Positions 1 through 12,377 of a DNA stretch of 64,000 nucleotides are shown piece after piece. How positions within the stretch are numbered: the stretch's first letter is position 1; each line of letters opens with the position of its first letter. The stretch spans positions 23,218,470 to 23,282,469 of the forward strand of contig NC_060238.1 of the NCBI RefSeq assembly GCF_021155775.2, given 5' to 3'. The translations under genes were made by a program, and so were the position numbers. Source of the DNA: Neodiprion pinetum (Eukaryota > Arthropoda > Insecta > Hymenoptera > Diprionidae). The notes below the pieces were generated by a model. That model had not been told where the DNA came from, made no database searches, and worked only from the letters and a program-made list of their open reading frames with translations.

Positions 1-141
1 AACGATCAAATAAACCGAAACACGTACCTCTACGAACTTGAATTTTTCCATTCAGGTAAACAAATTACAAAATTACTAACTTTCATGGATCAGAACATTT
101 CTTCCGGTCAAATTCGAATTGTTTATGTACCAATATAAAAC
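1..141 (+). repeat. Left copy of a duplicated intergenic segment (partner at 7809-7953)
   Basis: The segment from position 1 aligns by eye, with few differences, to 7809-7953. Both contain the same run of words from 'aaaccgaaacacgt' through 'gtcaaattcgaattgttta'. The right copy sits about 700 bp upstream of the start of the second FLVCR-like gene. The left copy therefore probably lies upstream of another gene of the same array located beyond the left edge. The copy is cut by the window edge. Confidence 0.7.
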
Positions 142-165
142 GATCGCTTTGATTATTGGGGTGGG

Positions 166-700
166 TTTCAAAATTCCGAAAGACCAAAAACGCGGATGAT
201 TGTAAGTCCGAAATTTTCGAAATACGAGTTTTGAAACCACGAATGATCATTGTACCGAAGTTTGGATTTTCGATAAGTCATCCAGCAGAATAATTGTCTT
301 CCCGAAAGTTTATTCAACCAAACCTTCTCTTATCCGAAAAAGTATTTTCAGAACAGGCTGCATGCCAAACGACCAAAGCACAGAATGTGAAGATACAGAA
401 AAATAAAAGCTTCGAAATTAAATATTGAGAGCGGCTGATACTTCGAACAGCCGCGAAAGCGAAAAAATTAGTTGCCGACAATCAAAGTTCAGTGGGAGCA
501 AAATTACGATCGGGAAAATGCATAATGGCCAAAAAGCCGAAAGAGCGCGAGACGATTGTCATAATTATGCAGGCAGAGTTATACAAGATGGCACCAGATA
601 CCGTCCACTGGATATGTGTGGCGTTGTAGAGAATTTATGAGTTTCTGACGTCATCCGTCCTTTCGGCATTTTGGCCATTCTGTCTTTAGTGGGTTCCAGG
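166..700. repeat. Dispersed inverted-terminus element, copy 1
   Basis: This block starts with a 'ttccgaaagaccaaaa' terminus and shares several internal words with 8914-9402, notably 'gagagcggctgatacttc'. Its right part has the opposite-orientation motif (ctttcgg...ttttggcc), as expected for a non-autonomous DNA transposon with imperfect terminal inverted repeats. The right boundary is uncertain, because related fragments continue to about 860. I infer a MITE-like element and see no transposase. Confidence 0.45.
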
Positions 701-2433
701 TTTTTGAACATTCGAGTGTTTGCTTAGTCGTTATTGATGAATTCGGATTCGTAGATTTTCGTCAAAGGCACGTGCCTGTGATTTGAAAATTCGACTTTTT
801 GACTCTTCGGTATTTCCACAATTCGATGTATATCTTTTCGTAATCTTGGCCATTCGCAAAAAAAAAAAAAAAATTCGGTATAAATTAATTAATCTTAGGT
901 TGAAATCCGTGGCGATTAGCGCCTTAGTTTTGTGAAGTACGACTGCCATTAACGCTTTCGAGTAATTTTTTGTTATGGTTTTATTATTGTAGGTTGTTAC
1001 CGAGAGTCCGACTTGCGCAAGTAAATTTAAGATAGATTCGATATTTTGTATTTCTTTATTTTTGCATCGAGTTTGCCAAGAGCATATTGAGTATTATGTT
1101 TCTCTTCTTTTTTTTTTTATTGCTTATCGCTTCCAGTAAAGAATATATGTATTTTTTTTATCTTGCTTTTTGTTAATTTGCGTAGCGTACAAGTGTTCTT
1201 TATTTATCTGTGAAAAATTACTCCTCCCCTCTCCGCGGTACTGAGCTATCTCGTGCAGAAGAGTACAGCCAAGGATTAGCGCAGCTGACGATTGAGAGGC
1301 GTGTTGACCACGCTAGACGCCCAACAAAGGTTCCCGACGTGTTTTGTAGGATGAATTTTTCCAGCTTTCATCGCAGATCCCCAATTTATTTTCTACACGA
1401 TAAGTTCTCGGTCTCATCTCCGGATGGCCGAGTGGCAGCGAAAATCTCCGTCACGATATACACAACAAAATCTAAGAAATTTAAGCACGAACACACGCGC
1501 GATATAATAAATTATACTCTAACAAAAATATCAATAATTTATTGGCGATAATTACTTTTATTAAAATTTAATTATTAGCAAGATGTACAGCGTGTTTTAC
1601 TGAACCTTGGCCAAACTAGACTCGAGCCGCGTTTACGCAAATGCGCGTCACCCAGGCAGATAGCTGAGCATAAGTGCTCACAATCAGTCTCATTCACTAC
1701 CAAGGAAAAAGTATGCGCAGTGCGCCTAAACGAGTTTTTGCTTAAAAAATATGAAAAATAGCTCCGTGTGAACGGAAACATTGTGCCAAGTTACACGATG
1801 TTCATGCGTCTTGATTGCAAGAGGGAACAACTTATCTGAACTGAAGTTTGCATATTCAGACGTTACACGGGTATCTTTCACATATTTTGCAAAACATTCA
1901 CTGTATGTATACATATCAGATGCCATCGATGGATTTCCAAAGATGCCGTTTATTTGCGCTTCGGAAATCAGAAGGAAAAACCTGAAACGCATACATCGGG
2001 ATGCTGAAATCTTAACATCACGATGACCGTTGGTCGTACATAATAAATTATCGAAACTTAGGTTTAACATTCATTGTACTCCACTGTTGATGACAGCTGA
2101 CTTTTTCTTCCCATAAATGTTACTATGCCCCTGAACAGCTGACGTGTTTCAAAGTACTCGATGATCAAGGTATTTACAAGAGGCTCTCATATTCGTATTT
2201 CAGGCATCATTTTAACCGTTAAAATCAATCCACATGCATTTAACAAGCAAGTAGTCCCAGTCTTGTTTAATTTTTCTGAAACAAGAGGCACCGGAACGAT
2301 GAATCGTTGAAAAGAATATTGAGGATGTTAGACTGCGAGCACAACATAAACACACAGTTTAAGCTCCAAAATGCAATATTTCGATATTTTTCAAATATTT
2401 CATTTGAGTCCCTTCAAAAATACTATAAGAATA

Positions 2434-4333
2434 TCACGAAGTGGCTCTCGAATCGTGAGATTTCAACTCTGTCAATTCTTTGACGGGAACAGCGATGTAT
2501 CGGTTGGTGAGTTGCCTAGCTTTCTCGCGTCGGAGTTCGCTTTTATTCAAAATTATTAATATAGTTCCCAGAACGAGAGATGCGCAAATACACCCGATTG
2601 CCGCTATATCGCCGTAGTTTTCCAACATCCTGCCGGTGAGGAATACCAAAAAAAACCCATAGATCTGAGATGACATGTTTAAAATTCCGGTGGTGATTGA
2701 TTCTGGCTCAGGATAAGTTATTTCCACGCATAATTCCGTTCCAATTGTTCCATATCCGATCACGGGAGCTCTGAAACACGAAAAACACGACATATTGATA
2801 TGAAAAAAACGCATCATACCATCATGTCAGACACTTTATTCACCCGCATAGTAGGAGAGTCGCAAATACCATCCATCTCAATTCCAGCATATAGCTTGAC
2901 CCATACAACAACGTTGCAGGGACTGACAAGCAACAGACGACGATCGAGAGCTTTCTGTAATTTATTCAATGACGTTGACAATCATGGACATAATTGTGCA
3001 GTTTTCCTGCTTCAAGCAATTTGAATTGCACTCATACCTGAACGCCTTCGTTTTGTCGAGAATTGTACCACAGGTTATTGATCCAATCGCCCCAATCACA
3101 CTCAGCCAAATTGACAGATATCCAACACTCCTAGTATCGTCCTGAAATTCAGTCAAATATTCAATACTTGTCCATATAATCTCTGTACAAACGTTACCTT
3201 GAAATGAGCAGTGTAAAGCGGATTCAATAGGACGCCCAATGCCAATGCCACACCCATAATTAAGCCAAAGCTGTTCCACAGCATGAGAAAACTCCTGTTC
3301 TTCAGGACCCTTTTACACGTTGGCAGAAAGCCCAAAACCGCTGATTCGTGGTTCACTTTTTGTAACGCCCTTGCACCACTCGGTGGTAAGCGCGGTTCGT
3401 CGAGAAAAACTGGAAAACAAAGACCACGTTCAGGGTTCGTAATTTTATTGCATCAATTAATTTTTTATGAATGTCGGTGGCTAAAATATTTCTTACAGTA
3501 AATCTGCGACAATAACTTACAAAAAAATAATATGAAGGTGAGAATGCTGGACCCGATTGCCTGTGGCCAAAAAATGAACGAGAAATCCCTTCCGATGTCT
3601 TCGATATTTTCGTGATCTTCAACGACCGTGGGAACGGTCAGGGAACAAACAATCATGCCCGCCTGAGGTCCGTAGAAACCGACGGCTGTGGCCAGGGCGA
3701 CTTCTTTTGGCCCAAACCAATGAGAAGCTAATCGGCCAGGAACGCTGAGGACGAAGACTTGGAACATGCCAAACAGGAGTTGCGCGAAGATTGCTAAGTC
3801 AAATCGGTCCGGAGATGCTGCAAAAACCTTAATCCAACAGCCGAGGGATACGCCCGTCGTGGTTATCAGAATGGTCCGTCTCAAACTGATGCGATTCGTC
3901 AAATAAGAGACCGGTATCAGCAGAATCACGTATTCTATCATGAAAATTGTGACGGTCCATTCCACCGCCAGTGAAGAAACGTTGTAGAACCTTCAACAAT
4001 GGTAACGGTCATACTGATTGATCAAACTGAAAACTGGAGGCTAGTTGTCGCAGTGGGAACTGACCTGCGCGTTATATTGCCGATGATCATAAACTGGCCA
4101 AAGTGCATCCCACAGCTTATGGCGAGAATTAAGAACAGCACGAGCTGTAGCCAGCGTCTCTTGAAGAGTTTGACTTCCATTAAACTTTCAACGACTTTGG
4201 ACAAGTTGTCGTCGATTTTTTTCTCGCCAAATTCAGCATCGCCATTCGATACGGGCATCGTCAAAACTTCGCATGCTTTGGAAAAGGACTTGCTATCCTC
4301 GTTTATAATCACGCTATTCTCCACTATCACCAT
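2434..4333 (-). CDS. FLVCR-family MFS transporter, array copy 1
   Basis: Six coding exons: 4065-4333, 3521-3990, 3198-3409, 3038-3141, 2844-2954, 2434-2770, all GT-AG, summing to 1503 nt (500 aa). The family is recognised from the KRRWLQL start of helix 1, the LASHWFG motif at the end of the N-terminal half, and the EITYPEPE motif before helix 11 (family form EITYPESE). Vertebrate FLVCR1/2 are twelve-helix plasma or organelle membrane transporters now known mainly for choline and ethanolamine uptake. The substrate here is inference. The cytoplasmic N-terminus is about 55 residues. The start is the ATG at 4333, with no better upstream ATG. Oddity: the helix-1 position that is QW in most relatives reads HF. 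This copy is the 3'-most of five same-strand paralogs, with 874 bp between it and copy 2. Confidence 0.88.
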
Positions 4334-5207
4334 TTTTCATTCAACTCACTGTATGTTAGTTCTACTCAACGGCATGAAACCAATATTCCGATGATTCAGC
4401 CCGAATTAATAATTATTTTCAACCGTGAACTCTATAACTTGAGGTTTCGTCAGCGTTTTAACAATGAGTATCACCGTATCCGCACTCCGATAATACTGTT
4501 ACACTTATCAAGAAAAGACTCAAATTTATAGCTTCATCTCTGGCAAGGTCTATAATTCGCATCTGCATCATGACATTGAAAATAATATTGTATAGTTCTT
4601 CGTTGTATCACATCAATCAAACAGCAAAGTCATACGGTTGTTTTTCCAACAGGCGCGTGAGGTATTGAATACTGGAAACTGAATTCATGATTATTATGTA
4701 AATAATCCATAACGACAGTCGCGATCGTAATAAAACACGTACTAATGTATTTTATCTGTGGATCTGTGTTTGGAATAATGTGTTCCAAAAAGTATCATAC
4801 TTCTCACCCCGAACATCGTTAAGTTTACCCGGATATGTTAAATCACAACTGTTTGCCGGGGTATAAAACTCATATTCAATTACTTAAGAATGTGACCACA
4901 AACTATAAGCGATTATCTGATGCTGGTTGAAATTATTGAAACGTCTTATGAACCAGCGATATTTTATCAACATGAAGTCAGACTACAGTGCACATGAATG
5001 ATTACTGTAAAGTTGAGGCTGATTACACAGAAATCAAATTGAAATTATTCGACCCGCCAAAATTGAATCTTTTCATAAAAATTATCAATCTACGATAAGC
5101 AACATTGTATAGAAAACTCAGTATAATTTGACGGTCAAAACATTGAACAATCAATCTGGAAATTTTCTATAATTGATTTGCAACCAAAATCACTTTATTT
5201 ACAACGT
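4334..5207. other. Intergenic spacer between transporter copies 1 and 2
   Basis: This is an AT-rich spacer of about 870 bp. It must hold the promoter of copy 1 (right of 4333) and the 3' untranslated region of copy 2 (left of 5208). I see no further exon, RNA gene or repeat in it. Confidence 0.5.
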
Positions 5208-7106
5208 CTATTTCTGGGGAAAGATGGCGTGTGTCTCATTGTCAGTAGCTGTTTGTCCAGCTTTCTGACGACGAAGCTCGCCTTTATTAAGGATGACCAG
5301 CACGGTTCCTAGGACGAGTGACACGACCACACATCCGTGACCTGCCACATCTCCGAAGGCTTCAAGTATCCTGCCAATAATTAGTACCAGCAAAAACCCG
5401 TACAGTTGAGTAGCCATGTTCAGAATTCCCGTGGTGATAGCTTCCGGTTCAGGGTAAGTAATTTCGGCACACAAATCCATAGCAACCGTTGAGTAACCCA
5501 ATACCGGACCGCTGAAACGAAATAAATTTAGTGAGTTGACGGAGATACAGAACGAATTGCAGAGGGATCCGAGGCAGAAGTTCTATTACCCAAAAAGTAT
5601 GTAGCTGGCGAATAACATCCACTTTATCTCCATCACGAAGCTCGTCGCGAACAGAATTGCTCCGAATATTGATGTACAACTAGCCACGATAGAGATTACT
5701 CTGAAATTCATGCCATAACCCTCATAATCTTGGGCATCACTAAACGATTACCTGCTTGAAGAAATATTTCCGACGCTTGTATATACCTAAATGCTTTCGT
5801 TTTGTCGAGAACCGCACCGCACACAGCAGAGCCGATACATCCCGTCAAAATTGAGAAAAATGCCAGAATTCCTACGCCTTTTTCATCGTCCTAAAATAAA
5901 GTCTGATATTTAATCAAAACGGTGCGAAGCTGAAATCGAGCCTTACCTTGAAGTGAATCATGTAAAACGGATTAAGCATAGTCCCCATTGTCGTCACAGC
6001 CCCCAGGAGTAGTCCAAATGAGTTCCAGAGCATGAGAAAATTCTTGTTGCTCAAAACTCTTTTATACACCGACGAATAACCTTCCGTATTGTGGGATTCG
6101 CGGGTTACTTTTGCGAGTGCCCTTGCGGTGCTCGGTGGTTGACCGGGTTCGTCCTGAAAAACTGGAAGCCAAAGACCTTGTTGAAGATCATTGATTTACA
6201 ATTCCAACTGTCTTCGCCGCTATGATTAATGCTTAAGGCTTAATGAACAAACAATAAAGTCACTGCTCCTGCGCGACACGTTACAACTTACGCAGGAATA
6301 AGATCACAGTGACGATGCTGCAGGCAATCGCCCCGGCCCAAAACAGCTTTGAATAATCGTTGCCGATGTCCTCAATTCTTTCGTGGTTTTGTACTAGCAT
6401 CGAAGTACTGAGAACACAAATAACGTAGCCTGCCTGCGGGCCAAAGAAACCAATGGTTGTGGCCAAGGCAATTTGACTGGTTCCGAACCAGTAAGCAGCC
6501 AATCGCCCGGGAACGGTGAGTATGAAAAGATAAGAGACGGCGAAAAAGCACTGCCCTATAAATGCCACGACGAAACCATCCGGAGACGTTGCCAAAACCT
6601 TGATCCAAGACCCGATACACGTGCCAGTAGCGCCTATGAGTACCGTCAACCTCAAGCCAACGCGATCCATCAAGTAAGAAGCTGGTACCAGGAGAACAAC
6701 GTATGTTAGCATAAAAATCGTCGTAGTCCATTCGATCGCCAACGAGGAAACGCCGTAATACCTTGAAAATTGATAACCTTCAGACATTATGGACTTGAAG
6801 AAGTTAGATCATACGAATTGTCGCGGTGGTATCTGACCTGCGTGCCACGTTGTTGACGACTGTGAAATGATACCAGTGGATCCCATTGCTCGCGCCACAA
6901 AGGAAGAATAGCAGGAGCTGAAGCCAACGTGTGTTGAAGGTTTTCACCTCCGTGGTGCTGCTGTCTACTGTCGGGCATTTCACATCTCTGTCAGCGTCTC
7001 CAAGTTTTTTCTCAACGTCAGAAGCTGGTATTATCAAAACTTTGTTCAGTTCTGCCAAGGATCTCTCGTCCCCATCGGTACTCTCACAGTTCCTGGTTTT
7101 CACCAT
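5208..7106 (-). CDS. FLVCR-family MFS transporter, array copy 2
   Basis: Six coding exons: 6838-7106, 6292-6761, 5947-6161, 5787-5890, 5590-5700, 5208-5511, summing to 1473 nt (490 aa). Exons 1 and 2 (269 and 470 nt) are identical in length to copy 1. Twelve hydrophobic helices are expected. Visible family motifs are NTRWLQL in helix 1, PGRLAAYWFG, WNSFG in helix 7 and EITYPEPE. It is a multi-pass membrane transporter of small cationic metabolites by family, with its actual cargo unknown. Oddity: the glutamine before the PGRLA motif in helix 5 (VSQxF in copies 3-5, FQVF in copy 1) is replaced by tyrosine (SYLF). Protein and intron layout are closest to copy 1, pointing to a recent duplication of this pair. 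Confidence 0.88.
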
Positions 7107-7808
7107 TTTCTAATTTGGTCAATATTGTTTGCACCACGTGCCTTGAGAATCATTTATCCAATTATTTAATTATTTCGCAAACCATGCAAAGTGTTCCGAC
7201 AGTGATGTTAAGTTAACGTAGAAGCTGACGTTAATAACGACGAGAAGCGTCAATTATCACATGACAACGTTATATCATTGACCGTTTCACCTCAATGTTC
7301 CAATATCACTACAACGCAAAAAGTATCGTCAGAGAATAGCTAATGAATCAAATATAATGCAAACACTCAACACCTTCCTATGTAGTACACCTGTTTGGCC
7401 CATACCTATTGTGTATTCAGCCGGGATTACTTGTAAAAACATGAAATAATATCAGGGTCACTAAATTAATTTACTGGAAATAATTGTAATAAGCACATGT
7501 CGCCATCAGCTAATAGGCTTCGAATGGGCGAGCCATGGGATTAACTGTGTGACTATAATTAGCGCATTTGCAAGCGAAACATGGAGAACGGCTGTTAGTT
7601 CTCTCTAGAACTGTGGAATTCATAAGTCACTTGGTGGATTTCTTCAAAGCGCTAATCAAGGTGTGTTATAAATGGACGCAAAATACTTGCCTACAACAAT
7701 ACGAGCCTATTGGTACCAGGGCGGTCTGTATTTGGGGTTCGAAAAGTTTTTCAATGCAACATCCTGACCTATGCCGAAACATTGAAAAAAAAATTCGTCC
7801 AACGTTGC

Positions 7809-7953
7809 AAACGATTAAACAAACCGAAACACGTGCCTCTACGAACTTGAATTCTTCCAATCAGGCAAAAAGAATGAAAACTCCAAAATTAATAATATTG
7901 CTGGATAATAACATTTCTCCCTGTCAAATTCGAATTGTTTATGTAATAATATA
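7809..7953 (+). repeat. Right copy of the duplicated intergenic segment (partner at 1-141)
   Basis: About 145 bp, clearly homologous by eye to the first 141 bases of the window and in the same orientation. It lies about 700 bp upstream of the ATG of transporter copy 2, so it marks a duplicated upstream region of the tandem array. Confidence 0.7.
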
Positions 7954-8913
7954 AACAAATCAGACCTCAATGTTTTTTCCCCCACGGTTCTTGATCGATT
8001 TTTCCGAAATAACACTATGCTGTTCAGAAAGAAATGTTCGGTCGCCAGTCATTTCAAATATTTTCCAATCAACAAGTGAAATTTCGTAAAAATAAAAAAT
8101 TTCATACGGAAATATTTTCATTTACCCGATAATCAACGCCAAGGATAGTTCTTTTCGACTGAACATGAAAATCCAAGCTCTTGGAGGCACGTGTTCCACT
8201 TGATGTAACAGCTTGAAACTTCACACAGACATTTTGAATGATTCGGAACAGGTCTGGAGGACGTCACAATGATAACTTTTTTGACCCCAAACAAGAACCA
8301 CCCTTATAGGGATGGCATGTTAAGCAAAGGGTTCGACCACGTCTTTATTACCTCCGAAATCAAACATCGATCGGTAAAAGTAGTTTTTTTCAATTCCGCT
8401 CCACGATCGCGATTAAAGAGGGTTACATGTGTTTCGAATAATATAACTCGTCGTAGGGTGGAATCAAGTGAATATACCAGATTATTTCTCCGTTTTAAAT
8501 TGATTTACCTTGAAAAATTATCATCGATGCTCCAGTCGATAACTACGATTGTTTTGTATTTATTTGCATCCCCCATAGAATCACCGTATCTCATGAATGC
8601 ATAAATTTAATACACTTTCAACGTGCGACGATCTTGTAATTAAATTCTGACAGAAGTATTGATTTTCAGATGACGAAGTTCCTCACGATAACTGACAAAA
8701 CTTGACTGTGAAGATGCTTTCACACTCTATTCGAGAGAGAAAGGACGGAAGCAATAAATGCTGTAGCGCCAGAGATTACTTGATAACTGAAATTTAGAAG
8801 TCGCAAAAACGCATAGACGTTCATGATACGCTAGTATGATTCTTTCTCAGTACGGACTATGCTCATGTGAAATCAGATGAACGCTCTATGCTAGTGTCGG
8901 TGGGTGAGGGTCA

Positions 8914-9402
8914 AAATTCCGAAAGACCAAAAGTTCGAGTGGTTAAAAGTCGGAAATTTTCGGGATACGAGTATTGATGCGAGAAATGGGATTTTCGATA
9001 AATCACCCGATAGAATAACTGTTTTTCCAAAAGGTCGTTAAACCGAACGCTATCTTGTCCGAAAATCTATTTTTAGAACAGTCGGCATTACAAATGACCA
9101 TAGCGCAGAATGTGGAGGTGCAGAAAAATAAAAGCTCCGAAATAAAAAATTGAGAGCGGCTGATACTTCAAACAGCCACAAAACTGAAAAAATTAGCTGT
9201 CGGCAATTCAATATTTGTCCTTTCGTAATCTTGGCCATTCTCAGTAAAAGAATGTCGGTACAAATTTATATGCACATATTTGTTTTTTCAGTATTTATTT
9301 TTCAACAAGTCATCATTTCGTATTTATGGTCTTTCTACGTTTTCAAACCGTCGGTAGTTTGACTTTCGGGAATTCGTTCCGTCGGCGTTTTGGTCTTTCA
9401 AA
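8914..9402. repeat. Dispersed inverted-terminus element, copy 2
   Basis: The left end reads 'ttccgaaagaccaaaag'. The right end (about 9380-9402) reads 'ttttggtctttcaaag', its imperfect reverse complement. Internal words are shared with 166-700. It has no transposase, so it is a MITE-like non-autonomous element by inference. It abuts the 3' side of transporter copy 3. Confidence 0.5.
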
Positions 9403-9436
9403 GTTAGTTGTACTTGCAGCACCCTTCCATTCGATC

Positions 9437-11965
9437 TCACTTAAACTCTATCAACGCCTTCTGAGGATCAATATTGTATACGGCAGTAACTTTGCTAGCT
9501 TTTTGTCGATAAAGTTGAAGTTTGTTGAAAACCGTCAACAGAAGCCCGACAGTCAACTCTCCGCACATACAGGCGTGTGCTACTTTATGACCGTAAGCTT
9601 CCAACACTCTGCCGACGATCAGAATCGACAGAGTTCCATAAAATTGAGGTGCCATGTTCAAAATCCCTGCGGTGATACCTTCGGATTCTGGATAAGTCGT
9701 CTCCATACACAGCTCCAATCCAATCGTCGGATAGCCGATTACTTGTATCCTGAAATTCCAAATTTTCAAAGTCAATCGACTAATTGCATGCGTGAATTGA
9801 AGCACTTCACAGCTTACCCGAAGAATATGCCCATCACAAAAGCCATCCATCTGATCTCCATAATCAAACTCGTAGCAAACAACGCGTCAGCAATCAAGGC
9901 GAAGGCGTAAACTGCAGTTGCGACGAGTCTTCAAAATATGTCGTTTCAGAAACGGTAAATCGTCAAGATTAAAACATTATCATAAAATTCTCGGATGATA
10001 TCTGTTCCTATATGCATCCTGACACGGTACTGATTCATACCTGAATTTCTTTGTTCTATCGAGAACAGCAGCGGCTGCTAGTGTCCATAAGGTACCCAGA
10101 ATGGTTGAAATAAGCGAAAGCAGTCCAGTGTCCGTTTCTCCGGTCTGGAAATAACTTCAAACAATTAATAATGGTACAAGTCGAGGCACGGTGCTAAAAT
10201 AACTAATCGAACATTACCTTGAAGTGAGATACGTATAACGGGTTGATGAGTGCTCCGAATGTGGTCGACACACCGCAGATCAAGCCGTACGAGTTCCAGA
10301 GTAAAATGAAACTCTTGTTAGTCAAGATCCTCTTGATCGTTGGCCAAAACTCTTCCGCACCATTCAGACGTTTCGCGTTTCGAAGCGCTCTGGCGTCACT
10401 CGGCGGGAGTGGTGGTTCGTCTTGAAAAACTGCGGGTAAAGTGAAAAAACGCGTTTGCTTTTACCGCAAGAATTAAGGCCAACAAAGAAGGTATCCCGGA
10501 TCCATCTCTCCGATTTGATTGTTTTTTGTAATATTTTATAGTAGACTAAAAACTAAGCGACAGGTATTTTTTTTTATCCGCCATTAAACACTTTAAGGAG
10601 GTGAAACCACCCTCCAAAGTAAGATAGGTCAAGGGGCGATTTCGCAATTTTTTGATTTTTTTTTTTTTTTGTTCTAATTGAGAAAATTACATTTTTGAAT
10701 TCTCGTTATGAGAAAACTTTTCCAGTTGGATTAGTTAAAAAAAAATTACTCCCTTCTGGGTGAAATCGTCAAATTGCCCCTTGACTTGGCTTACTTTCAA
10801 GGATGGTTTCATCACCTAAAAGTGTTTAATGGCAGATAAAAAAAAATACGTCTCGCTTAGTTTTCAGTCAACTATGACATATTGCAAAAGAAATCGAATC
10901 AAAGAGATCGACTTGGGTCGGTTACCTTCCTTGCAAGAGCAACCTTCCAACGGCGGTTAATGTTGGTAATCTCACAAACGAACACGGAGATCGCAGCAAT
11001 AGCGGCATAAACGGCAAATCCCCAGTAAAGGTTGGACAAATCGTTCCCGATGTCAGCCAAGTTTTCATGGTTCCTCACGACGAACGGAATCATGAATATC
11101 CCTAAGGCTATGCCCAGGTGGAGGCTGAATACGGCGATACTGCAGGCAAAAGCGACCTGCGTTTTCCCAAACCAGCAGGCGGCCAGCCGCGCTGGAACAG
11201 GAACGATGCACATTTGTGATATCGCTATGATTGCCTGGCCCAAAAAGGTCACCGCGAAACGATTCGGAGATGCGGAAAAGACCTTCACCCAGGTACCCAG
11301 ACACGTGCCAGTTGCACCGATCAAGACCGTCCATCTCAGACCAACGCGATCCAGCAGATAGGAAAGTGGAAACACAAGAATCATGTACGAGACCAGAAAA
11401 ATCACGTTGGTCCATTCCACAGCCAGTGACGAAACGTTGTAGTACCTGAATAGATATCATTCAACGCATTTTCATTACGGGTTCTCTCTTTGAGGCGGAA
11501 TCTACCTTAAGAGGTCGAAAATCAAGTAGTCTTGGGAAGTTTTTTCGATAGGGAGCAATTGAATATATCATATATTCTAAACTCGAATGAAAAATTGAAA
11601 AAATTACCAGACGTAGTTTAAACTGGTAACGAAAGATCCTTAGAGTTTAGAAAATGACCATTCAATTCCTCTCTGTCGAAAAATTCCCGAAAACAACTTT
11701 TCAACATCCCAAAGAAGGCCCCCCATCCCACCCATACCGCCCTTCGATCAAGGTCTTCCAGATCTTACCGACGTATTACGTTGCTGATGATAGCGTACTG
11801 ATACCACTGAACAGTGTTGCTTACGCAGTAAATGATGAACAATGCGAGCTGAAACCAACGCCTCTTGAAGACTTTTACCTCCAACGAGTCGCCGATTATC
11901 GTTGTCAAAGGTTGCAGATTTCCCACCGCGTCCTTGGATTTCAGTTCAACCTTAGAAGACGGCAT
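9437..11965 (-). CDS. FLVCR-family MFS transporter, array copy 3
   Basis: Six coding exons: 11769-11965, 10976-11445, 10218-10429, 10041-10144, 9818-9928, 9437-9749, summing to 1407 nt (468 aa). I chose the ATG at 11965 (MPSSKVE...). The longer open frame to the right begins only with a GTG. The motifs VQWYQY in helix 1, VPARLAACWFG, LWNSYG in helix 7 and ETTYPESE (the family EITYPESE motif with T at the second position) are all present. Of the five copies this one keeps the most family-like pocket positions (W, Q, Y). Intron 2 is 546 bp, against 71-130 bp in the other copies, because a roughly 340-bp foldback element sits inside it. The exon 5 acceptor has a weak pyrimidine tract but gives the conserved 111-nt exon. 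Confidence 0.88.
10538..10875. mobile_element. Foldback/MITE-like element inside intron 2 of transporter copy 3
   Basis: The left arm (about 10538-10655, starting 'atagtagactaaaaac') is the imperfect reverse complement of the right arm (about 10760-10875, ending 'gttttcagtcaactat'), so the element folds into a long hairpin with a short loop. A second copy lies at 18554-18878. There is no coding capacity. It falls wholly within the intron between 10430 and 10975, leaving splice sites intact. Confidence 0.8.
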
Positions 11966-12377
11966 CGTCACAATGCCGTTTATCACTGCTAAGGGTTCAG
12001 TCGTTAATTTCAGGAATGAAATTACATATATTGAACCCGGAATGGATAAGAAATATCAAAAAAAGATAATGAAGCAACTGTATACTTGCATGCAATTATT
12101 AAAAATATTGTCGAATATAGTTATGTAACAAGCAAATAAATCTTTTAACGTCAAGACATTACTTTGTTTTAATCAGAGGTATAAAATGCAAATTAGTCTT
12201 GCAGCTGTTATCAGAAATTCTAGTATCCGTGACTATTCTTTCTCATTACGATCACTGTTGCTATATTTTCTTGCAACTGTTGCGAAAATTTAATGCTTGT
12301 GCAAGAATAAATTGACGTTAAAGCCTTGTTTAACTAAAAAAGTAGAATAAACCTCACAAACTGATTTTGCGTTGCAA

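Larger units (their letters stand above)
1..2433. other. Intergenic stretch with duplicated repeat material
   Basis: I see no gene here. The first 141 bases and the block from about 166 to 700 are diverged copies of sequence found again between the second and third transporter genes (about 7809-7953 and 8914-9402). The open frames in this stretch are short, lack splice-supported continuations and contain homopolymers (for example the A-run near 859). From about 950 to 2433 nothing recognisable is seen beyond AT-rich sequence. The transporter gene that follows ends at 2434. Confidence 0.6.
7107..9436. other. Intergenic region between transporter copies 2 and 3
   Basis: There is no supported gene. 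It contains the partner of the left-edge duplicated segment (7809-7953), about 950 bp of unrelated sequence absent from the left-edge copy (7955-8900), and the inverted-terminus element (8914-9402) that ends about 35 bp from the 3' end of copy 3. The open frames at 7568-7954 and 8269-8604 lack motifs and lie partly in repeat. Confidence 0.5.

Noticed and set aside
9326..9910. 194-codon plus-strand frame opposite transporter copy 3
   Set aside because: It is antisense to exons 5 and 6 of copy 3 and runs into the inverted-terminus element. No splice or homology support.
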